From Bacteroidales bacterium (GTDB lineage Bacteria > Bacteroidota > Bacteroidia > Bacteroidales > F082): a stretch of DNA of 39,081 nt. The stretch covers positions 1 through 39,081 of the forward strand of contig JAQVGO010000014.1 of the NCBI GenBank assembly GCA_028696715.1. The letters are read 5' to 3'. Within the stretch, counting starts at the first letter, position 1, and every line of letters begins with the position of its first letter. A program made the translations under genes and the position numbers. Under the pieces are notes generated by a model. It had not been told where the DNA came from, made no database searches, and saw only the letters and a program-made list of their open reading frames with translations. Positions 33,214 through 39,081 of this stretch are shown in pieces.

Positions 33214-36024
33214 ATGACTAACCCGCTTACACAACTACAAAGCATTCATATTCAAGGCGCAAGAGTAAACAATCTCAAAAATGTAAGTCTGCATATCCCA
33301 AAAAACAAGCTTGTTGTCATAACCGGCGTTTCAGGCTCGGGCAAGTCGTCGCTGGCTTTCGACACCTTATATGCCGAAGGTCAACGTCGTTATGTAGAAA
33401 GCCTGAGCTCTTATGCCCGTCAGTTTTTGGGTCGTATGAACAAACCCGATGTGGATTATATTAATGGCATTTCGCCGGCCATTGCCATCGAACAAAAAGT
33501 AAACAGTCGCAATCCGCGATCTACAGTCGGTACTACTACTGAAATTTACGAATACCTCAAGTTGTTGTTTGCACGAATTGGCAAAACCTATTCACCACTT
33601 TCGGGCAAATTGGTTAAACGTCATCGGGTTTCGGATGTGGTAAATTTTGTCTTGTCGCTACCAAACGAAAGTCAGGCATTGGTTTTGGCACCCCTAAATT
33701 TACCTCCCAAACGGACGATCAACCAACAACTAGGCATTCTGATGCAGCAGGGATTTAGTCGTTGTATGGTAAATGGTGAGGTGAAAAACATAGAAGACAC
33801 GATTTCATCTGAAACACCAAAAAAATCTGACAAAGTCTTTATTGTTGTTGACAGATTACTGATCAATTCCAATGATCCTGATCTGTCTGCCCGCATCGCC
33901 GACTCTGTGCAAACAGCTTTTTACGAAGGGAAAGATCAGTGTTTGATTGATTTCAAAACGCCTGAAAAGCAAGGTCATGAGCTATTTTCTTCCAGCTTTG
34001 CAGCCGATGGAATTCAGTTTGAAGAGCCAAGCGTGAATATGTTTACGTTTAACAATCCATATGGCGCATGCAAACGTTGCGAAGGTTTTGGCAGCATCAT
34101 CGGGATTGATGAAGATCTGGTGATTCCAAACAAAGGTCTTTCTGTTTACGAAGGCGCAATTGCTTGCTGGAAAGGCGAAAAAATGGGAGAATGGAAAGAC
34201 CAGCTCATCCGCACTGCCTCAAAATTCGATTTTCCGGTTCACAAACCTTATTATGCTTTGTCTGCTGAACAAAAACAATTACTTTGGACTGGTAATGAGT
34301 ATTTTCAGGGATTAAACGATTTCTTTCAGGAATTGGAAGAACAAACCTATAAAATTCAATATCGGGTAATGCTTTCGCGCTACCGTGGAAAAACTGTTTG
34401 CCCTGAATGTCAGGGCACAAGACTGCGAAAAGACGCATCTTATGTAAAAGTAGCCGGCAAAAGCATCTCTGAATTGGTACTGATGCCATTGGATCAGCTT
34501 TACAGCTTTTTTACTGCAATTGAACTTGATGAAACAGATCGTCAAATTGCCAAACGCTTATTGAGTGAAATTACAAATCGTATTCAATTTTTATTGGATG
34601 TAGGATTGAGTTACCTCACGCTCAATCGTTTATCCAATAGCCTTTCGGGCGGCGAATCACAGCGCATCAATTTAGCAACCTCGCTCGGAAGCAGCCTGGT
34701 TGGTTCTACTTATATTCTCGACGAGCCCAGTATTGGTCTGCATAGCCGCGACACAGAAAGGCTCATCAAAGTATTAAAAAAACTACGCGATATTGGCAAT
34801 ACGGTCATCGTGGTTGAACATGACGAAGACATTATGCAGGCTGCAGACCAGATTATCGATATTGGCCCGGAAGCTGGCAGACTTGGCGGTGAATTGATTT
34901 TCCAGGGTAGTGGTCCGGAAATTATGCATCATCCAATCAGCCTCACAGGAAAATATCTTAGTGGTAAACTTAATATTCCTGTGCCGGCGCATCGCAGAGG
35001 CTGGCACGACTATATTGAAATTAAAGGTGCTTCTCAAAACAACCTCAAGCAGATCGATGTAAAATTCCCGCTGAATGTGCTTACTGTCATTTCCGGCGTG
35101 AGCGGCTCAGGGAAATCCTCATTGGTGCGCAGTATTCTTTATCCGGCTTTGCGCAAACATTTGGGTGGCTATGCCGAAAAAACGGGTAGCTATGGCACCC
35201 TGGAAGGCGACCTGCAAAAAATAGGAAGCGTGGAAATGATTGATCAAAATCCTATTGGCCGTTCTTCACGCTCCAATCCAGCCACTTATGTAAAAGCTTA
35301 TGATGACATCCGTCAGCTTTTTGCTGATCAAAAACTGGCAAAGGCACGATTTTACAAGCCCGGTTTTTTTAGTTTTAACGTACCGGGCGGCCGATGCGAT
35401 CAGTGCGAAGGAGAAGGCACCGTTAAGGTGGAAATGCAGTTTATGGCTGATGTTTATTTGGTTTGCGAAGTATGCGGGGGTAAGCGATTTAAAGAAGAAG
35501 TGCTGGATATAAGATTTGAAGGAAAAAACATTGCTGATGTGCTGGATATGACTATCAATGAGGCAATTGAATTCTTCGGAAGCTCAAGTAAATCGAAGGC
35601 ACAATGCAATAAAATTGTTACTAAACTACAGCCTTTGCAAGATGTTGGACTGGGATATCTTAAGCTGGGACAATCTTCGAGCACACTCAGTGGTGGTGAA
35701 GCACAACGTATCAAACTCGCATTTTTCTTATCGAAAGGTGCTACTGAACAACCCACACTTTTCATTTTTGACGAACCTACCACCGGCCTTCACTTTCATG
35801 ATATCAATAAATTGCTGGTTGCTTTTCAGGCATTGATCGAAAATGGCCACAGTGTTTTGGTCATCGAACATCATCCCGACATCATAAAATCAGCCGACTG
35901 GCTTATCGAGCTTGGCCCTGAAGGTGGCATTAATGGAGGACATCTGATTTTTGAAGGAACGCCTGAAACACTGGCAAAACAAAATAATACTCATACAGCT
36001 CACGCGATTCAATCAAAATTGTAA
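33214..36024 (+). CDS. uvrA: Excinuclease ABC subunit A
   Basis: The product has 936 residues, full length. Two ABC ATPase halves are complete. Walker A GVSGSGKS is at residues 38-45 and again near 628. Signature LSGGESQRI lies near 478 and LSGGEAQRI near 826. The Walker B strands are [10 protein letters not shown] and [10 protein letters not shown]. Two zinc-binding modules are visible as Cys pairs: CKRCEGFG (near 286) with CPECQG (near 396), and CDQCEGEG (near 729) with CEVCGG (near 751). UvrA scans DNA for bulky lesions and loads UvrB in nucleotide excision repair. It is transcribed alone. Some Bacteroidota carry a second uvrA, so this may be one of two. Confidence 0.97.
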   Translation: MTNPLTQLQSIHIQGARVNNLKNVSLHIPKNKLVVITGVSGSGKSSLAFDTLYAEGQRRYVESLSSYARQFLGRMNKPDVDYINGISPAIAIEQKVNSRNPRSTVGTTTEIYEYLKLLFARIGKTYSPLSGKLVKRHRVSDVVNFVLSLPNESQALVLAPLNLPPKRTINQQLGILMQQGFSRCMVNGEVKNIEDTISSETPKKSDKVFIVVDRLLINSNDPDLSARIADSVQTAFYEGKDQCLIDFKTPEKQGHELFSSSFAADGIQFEEPSVNMFTFNNPYGACKRCEGFGSIIGIDEDLVIPNKGLSVYEGAIACWKGEKMGEWKDQLIRTASKFDFPVHKPYYALSAEQKQLLWTGNEYFQGLNDFFQELEEQTYKIQYRVMLSRYRGKTVCPECQGTRLRKDASYVKVAGKSISELVLMPLDQLYSFFTAIELDETDRQIAKRLLSEITNRIQFLLDVGLSYLTLNRLSNSLSGGESQRINLATSLGSSLVGSTYILDEPSIGLHSRDTERLIKVLKKLRDIGNTVIVVEHDEDIMQAADQIIDIGPEAGRLGGELIFQGSGPEIMHHPISLTGKYLSGKLNIPVPAHRRGWHDYIEIKGASQNNLKQIDVKFPLNVLTVISGVSGSGKSSLVRSILYPALRKHLGGYAEKTGSYGTLEGDLQKIGSVEMIDQNPIGRSSRSNPATYVKAYDDIRQLFADQKLAKARFYKPGFFSFNVPGGRCDQCEGEGTVKVEMQFMADVYLVCEVCGGKRFKEEVLDIRFEGKNIADVLDMTINEAIEFFGSSSKSKAQCNKIVTKLQPLQDVGLGYLKLGQSSSTLSGGEAQRIKLAFFLSKGATEQPTLFIFDEPTTGLHFHDINKLLVAFQALIENGHSVLVIEHHPDIIKSADWLIELGPEGGINGGHLIFEGTPETLAKQNNTHTAHAIQSKL

Positions 36025-36059
36025 ACTGGTTTTTAATGTTTTTTTAGAAATTAATCTGG

Positions 36060-36089
36060 CTGCATGTCTTGATTTATCTTGTATTTTTG
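36060..36089 (+). promoter_or_regulatory. Promoter of the PD40 lipoprotein gene
   Basis: TATTTTTG (36082-36089) fully matches the -7 consensus, with a CTG (near-match to TTG) 19 nt upstream at 36060-36062. It lies downstream of an in-frame ATG at 36069, which shows that the true start is the ATG at 36117. Confidence 0.55.
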
Positions 36090-36116
36090 CCCCAAATTAA
36101 AATCATTCTAAATAAC

Positions 36117-37280
36117 ATGAAGAAATTTCTGATACCTGTTTACCTTGTTTTTTTATTGAGTGCATGCAATTCGCCTTCAGGCTCGCCTTCAGGCTCGCCT
36201 TCAGGCCATAACCATGAAGGCCACGATCACGACCATGATCACGAAAGCGGTCATAGTCATGCAGAAGCAACAGTAAGTAATATTACTCACTATCCTGAAG
36301 AAAAGAATCTGACTAACGTAAAACAGCTCACTTTTGGAGGCGATAATGCCGAAGCTTATTTCAGTTTCGACGATGAAATGATTGTCTTTCAAACTAATAA
36401 TCCAGACTGGTCGTTGGAATGCGATCAGATATTTTATACCCGCCTCAACGGAGCCAATATGGACGAAGAAATCCCGCCTATGATCAGCACAGGATTGGGA
36501 AGAACAACCTGTAGTTATTTTATGCCCGGCGACACCACGATTCTTTTTGCTTCAACGCATATGGGTGATGGCAGTTGTCCGCATGTTCCGGCACCTCGTG
36601 AAGACGGCAAATATGTATGGCCGATCTATGAAGATTACAATATTTTCGTGTCTGATCTCAACGGCAATATCATTGACACACTTACCAACCGCCAGGGATA
36701 CGACGCAGAAGCTACTGTATCGCCTAATGGTGATAAAATCGTATTTACTTCCGATCGCAGTGGTGATTTGGAACTCTTTACGATGGACATTGACGGAAGT
36801 AACGTAAAACAAATCACTTTTGGCTTAGGCTATGATGGTGGCGCTTTCTTTTCCCCAGATGGCAGTAAACTGGTTTTCAGATCATCACGTCCAAAGACAA
36901 CCGAAGAAATTGAAGAATACCGGAGCCTTTTGGAAGAGGGACTCGTGATGCCTACCAATATGGAGATTTATGTGTGTGATGTTGACGGCTCAAACCTTAC
37001 GCAGGTTACAGATTTGGGTAAAGCCAACTGGGCACCTTATTTTCATCCTTCAGGCGAAAAGATATTGTTTAGCTCCAATCACCATTCCGACAGAGGTTAC
37101 CAGTTCAATATTTTCATGATCAATCTGGATGGAAGCGGTCTCACGCAAATCACACACGATAAAACTTTCGATGCTTTCCCAATGTTTTCGTTTGATGGCA
37201 AAAAACTCATTTTTTCCAGCAATCGAAATAATAACGGAACCCGTGACACCAATATTTTTCTTGCCGATTGGGTTGAATAA
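36117..37280 (+). CDS. His-rich lipoprotein with TolB-like (PD40) beta-propeller
   Basis: The product has 387 residues from the ATG at 36117, chosen because it gives a compact lipoprotein signal (FLLSAC, lipidated Cys17) and lies downstream of the promoter. Residues 19-30 are three perfect SPSG repeats. Residues 31-48 hold eight histidines alternating with Asp, Glu, Gly and Ser, a likely metal-binding segment. The rest is a beta-propeller of PD40/WD40-like blades (AYFSFDDEMIVFQT, ATVSPNGDKIVFTSDRSGDLELFTMDIDGSNVKQ, AFFSPDGSKLVFRSSRP and PMFSFDGKKLIFSSNR). TolB-like propellers bind partner proteins in the envelope. A role in metal handling or sensing is possible but is inference from the His-rich linker. 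Confidence 0.8.
   Translation: MKKFLIPVYLVFLLSACNSPSGSPSGSPSGHNHEGHDHDHDHESGHSHAEATVSNITHYPEEKNLTNVKQLTFGGDNAEAYFSFDDEMIVFQTNNPDWSLECDQIFYTRLNGANMDEEIPPMISTGLGRTTCSYFMPGDTTILFASTHMGDGSCPHVPAPREDGKYVWPIYEDYNIFVSDLNGNIIDTLTNRQGYDAEATVSPNGDKIVFTSDRSGDLELFTMDIDGSNVKQITFGLGYDGGAFFSPDGSKLVFRSSRPKTTEEIEEYRSLLEEGLVMPTNMEIYVCDVDGSNLTQVTDLGKANWAPYFHPSGEKILFSSNHHSDRGYQFNIFMINLDGSGLTQITHDKTFDAFPMFSFDGKKLIFSSNRNNNGTRDTNIFLADWVE
36171..36206 (+). repeat. Three perfect 12-bp tandem repeats within the lipoprotein gene
   Basis: TCGCCTTCAGGC is present three times without change, in frame, encoding Ser-Pro-Ser-Gly each time. Copy-number change by slippage would alter the linker by four residues without breaking the frame. 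Confidence 0.9.
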
Positions 37281-37298
37281 CAATATTTTATGACAAAC

Positions 37299-37339
37299 AA
37301 AACCTGCAACATTAAACCAACTATGCTGCAGGTTTTTTT
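37299..37339 (+). terminator. Terminator of the PD40 lipoprotein gene
   Basis: A 10-bp stem (AAAACCTGCA at 37299-37308 with TGCAGGTTTT at 37327-37336) encloses an 18-nt loop, and the T run (37333-37339) continues beyond the stem. It lies 18 nt after the stop codon. Confidence 0.85.
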
Positions 37340-37469
37340 GTAAAAATCAAAAATATTATTGCATTTGATCAACCAAAAACCCCAACAATTTGCATGATTT
37401 TAGCACTAAGCTGAACATTAAGGTTTTAGATGCTGTTTATTTCACTTACCATTAAACTCAACTATCATT

Positions 37470-39038
37470 ATGAAGAAACCCATACTTTTCCTGTCAATTT
37501 TAATCCTGTCCATTACTACTTTTGGTCAATTGAATATGTCATTAGTAGGACAGAAATCTTATAATCAAGATCTTAGCGATGTTTGGGGCTATGTTGATGA
37601 AACCGGAATTGAATACGCCCTGGTGGGTGTTTACAATGGTTTTTCGGTAGTATCGCTGGAAGATCCTGCTAATCCGGAGGAAGTTTTTTTTGGCCCGGGT
37701 CCAAATTCTATCTGGCGAGATATTAAAACCTGGGGCGATTACGCCTATGTTTCGAACGAAAGCGGTGGTGGCGTATATATCGTTGACCTAAGTCCGCTGC
37801 CGGAAGGACCGATTAGCTCCACAACAAATTTTACAGGCAACACTTATCCTTTCCAAACCATTCATAATCTTTATATTGACGAATCAGGAAAGCTTTATAT
37901 TTTTGGTTCTGATAATGGTAATGGAGGAGCTATCATCTGCGACCTCACCGAAGATCCCATGAATCCTGTTGAATTAGGGCGTTACAACACTTATTATTTT
38001 CACGATGGAATGGCACGTGGTGATACACTTTGGGGTTGTGCATTGTATCAGGGCTTGCTTACTCCAATTGATGTTTCAGATCCGTCAAACCCCACTTTGA
38101 TGGGCTCAGTTGGGACGCCTTCACAATTTACGCACAACTCCTGGGTTTCAGATGATGGTACACACGTTTTTACTACTGATGAAGTTTCAGGGGGGTTCAT
38201 CGGGGCGTATAATGTTGTTGATCTTTCGAATATGTACGAGGTAGATCGCATCAAAACGAGCAAAGGAAACGATGTTATTCCACATAACGTTCATGTTTTC
38301 AATGACTATCTTGTCACTTCGTATTACCGTGACGGGATTGTTGTTCACGATGCAAAATATCCTGACCGACTTTTTGAAGTAGCAAATTTTGATACCTCTC
38401 CATTTTCCGGTGACGGTTTTAATGGAAGTTGGGGAGCTTATCCATTTTTACCCAGTGGATTGATTCTGGCCAGCGATATCGAAGAAGGTCTTTTTATGCT
38501 TGAAATCGAATACCAACGAGCAGCTTATATTTCTGGTTCTGTGAAAGATATCTCAACGAACAGTCCAATCTTTAATGCTGAAGTAAAAATATTGGAAACT
38601 GATCTGGAAACCCAGACAAATTTCGCCGGCGCGTTTGAATTTGGCACTTTGCTCAGTGGCACTTTTGATGTGCTTGTTTCGGCAAATGGATACAGTACTG
38701 ATACTATCCGTAATGTGGAACTGATCAATGGCGAAATCACTGAATTAAATGTGGAATTGGATGATTTTTATGTTGGTCTGGCTGCTAAGCAGGAAAATAA
38801 TATGAAGGTTTTTCCAAATCCATTTACTGATTTGATTACAATAGAAATTCCACAAAATAATGAAAATCAGTTAAGTATTACCATTTCTAATAAATTGGGT
38901 CAAGTTGTATTCAAAGACAATCTAAAATCAGAAAATTACAGTTTAAGGCTTGATAACAAGCTTGAGCCAGGAAGTTATTTGATCAGCATTTATGATGGAA
39001 GTCAAATAGTTGCAAAAGAAATTGTGATTAAACAATAA
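37470..39038 (+). CDS. Choice-of-anchor B (LVIVD-repeat) secreted protein with T9SS sorting domain
   Basis: The product has 522 residues with a signal peptide (about residues 1-19, ending TTFGQ). Residues about 20-345 follow the choice-of-anchor B/LVIVD propeller pattern: DVWGYVDETGIEYALVGVYNGFSVVSLEDPANP, GGGVYIVDLS, TIHNLYIDESGKLYIFGSD and TPIDVSDPSNP. IPHNVHVFNDYLVTSYYRDGIVVHD follows later. A carboxypeptidase regulatory-like domain (about residues 351-428: ISGSVKDISTNSPIFNAEVKI) follows, and a type A T9SS sorting domain begins with VFPNPF near residue 448 and ends KEIVIKQ. The protein is predicted to reach the cell surface or medium through T9SS. Its function is unknown. A gap of 189 nt separates it from the previous gene, whose terminator lies in that gap. 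Confidence 0.88.
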   Translation: MKKPILFLSILILSITTFGQLNMSLVGQKSYNQDLSDVWGYVDETGIEYALVGVYNGFSVVSLEDPANPEEVFFGPGPNSIWRDIKTWGDYAYVSNESGGGVYIVDLSPLPEGPISSTTNFTGNTYPFQTIHNLYIDESGKLYIFGSDNGNGGAIICDLTEDPMNPVELGRYNTYYFHDGMARGDTLWGCALYQGLLTPIDVSDPSNPTLMGSVGTPSQFTHNSWVSDDGTHVFTTDEVSGGFIGAYNVVDLSNMYEVDRIKTSKGNDVIPHNVHVFNDYLVTSYYRDGIVVHDAKYPDRLFEVANFDTSPFSGDGFNGSWGAYPFLPSGLILASDIEEGLFMLEIEYQRAAYISGSVKDISTNSPIFNAEVKILETDLETQTNFAGAFEFGTLLSGTFDVLVSANGYSTDTIRNVELINGEITELNVELDDFYVGLAAKQENNMKVFPNPFTDLITIEIPQNNENQLSITISNKLGQVVFKDNLKSENYSLRLDNKLEPGSYLISIYDGSQIVAKEIVIKQ

Positions 39039-39058
39039 CACGAAAATTATCAGAAAAA

Positions 39059-39081
39059 ACGCAAGCTGCAAAAGTTTGCGT
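39059..39081 (+). terminator. Probable terminator at the window edge
   Basis: ACGCAA (39059-39064) pairs with TTGCGT (39076-39081), plus a G-U pair, 20 nt after the last stop. The window ends at the stem, so any T run is not visible. Confidence 0.45.

Noticed and set aside
36069-36116. Upstream ATG for the PD40 lipoprotein gene
   Set aside because: A consensus -7 element lies downstream of it at 36082-36089, and it would add 16 residues before the lipoprotein signal.
1-39081. CRISPR array, tRNA or rRNA genes, prophage, insertion sequences, toxin-antitoxin or restriction systems
   Set aside because: No repeat-spacer pattern, cloverleaf, transposase, phage or nuclease gene was recognised on reading either strand.

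Overview
The window looks like ordinary chromosome from a member of the Bacteroidota, possibly Bacteroidales or Marinilabiliales. This rests on several signals. Three or four secreted proteins end in type IX secretion (T9SS) sorting-type domains. There are two TonB-dependent receptors partnered with lipoproteins, and FeoA is fused to FeoB. A GreA/B-like protein and DUF3078 and DUF5063 proteins of Bacteroidota type are present. Promoters match the Bacteroidota -33/-7 consensus (TTG, 19-20 nt, TAnnTTTG). I see no rRNA, tRNA, CRISPR array, phage or intact insertion sequence.

Layout. (1) 1-252 is the 3' end of dinB (Pol IV). (2) 373-5502 is a tight plus-strand cluster: a TiaS-like cytosolic protein, an ECF-S-like membrane protein, a lipoprotein, a TonB-dependent receptor and a secreted protein. 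Together they read as a route from outer membrane to cytoplasm for an unknown small molecule, and this is the best candidate for an undescribed system. (3) 5644-10115 (minus) encodes a beta-helix lipoprotein and a large TonB receptor, separated by a strong intercistronic hairpin. They diverge from a CotH/lamin-tail T9SS protein (10329-12569) across a region with operator-like repeats. (4) 12570-13037 holds a decayed reading frame and a possible 32-residue ORF, followed by a DUF3078 protein. (5) 14127-19411 is a nucleotide-sugar operon (ugd, UDP-xylose synthase, rmlD-like, a degenerate GxxExxY protein, phosphohexomutase), followed by a FemAB-like gene with its own promoter.

(6) 20847-23415 links a four-helix membrane protein, an XRE regulator and a POTRA/outer-membrane barrel protein. 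(7) 23452-28638 holds a Gre-like factor (minus), a DUF5063 protein, FeoAB, MscL and a lone Hpt domain. The mscL-Hpt gap carries two long inverted repeats. (8) 28639-32931 (minus) holds an ECF sigma factor with a 67-residue partner, nth, bcp-recA and a TPR lipoprotein. (9) 33214-39038 (plus) holds uvrA, a His-rich PD40 beta-propeller lipoprotein and a choice-of-anchor-B T9SS protein.

DNA repair is well represented (dinB, recA, nth, uvrA), as are envelope traffic and surface polysaccharide precursor supply. All assignments come from reading the sequence. No database search was run, so family names for the less familiar proteins are from recognition only.
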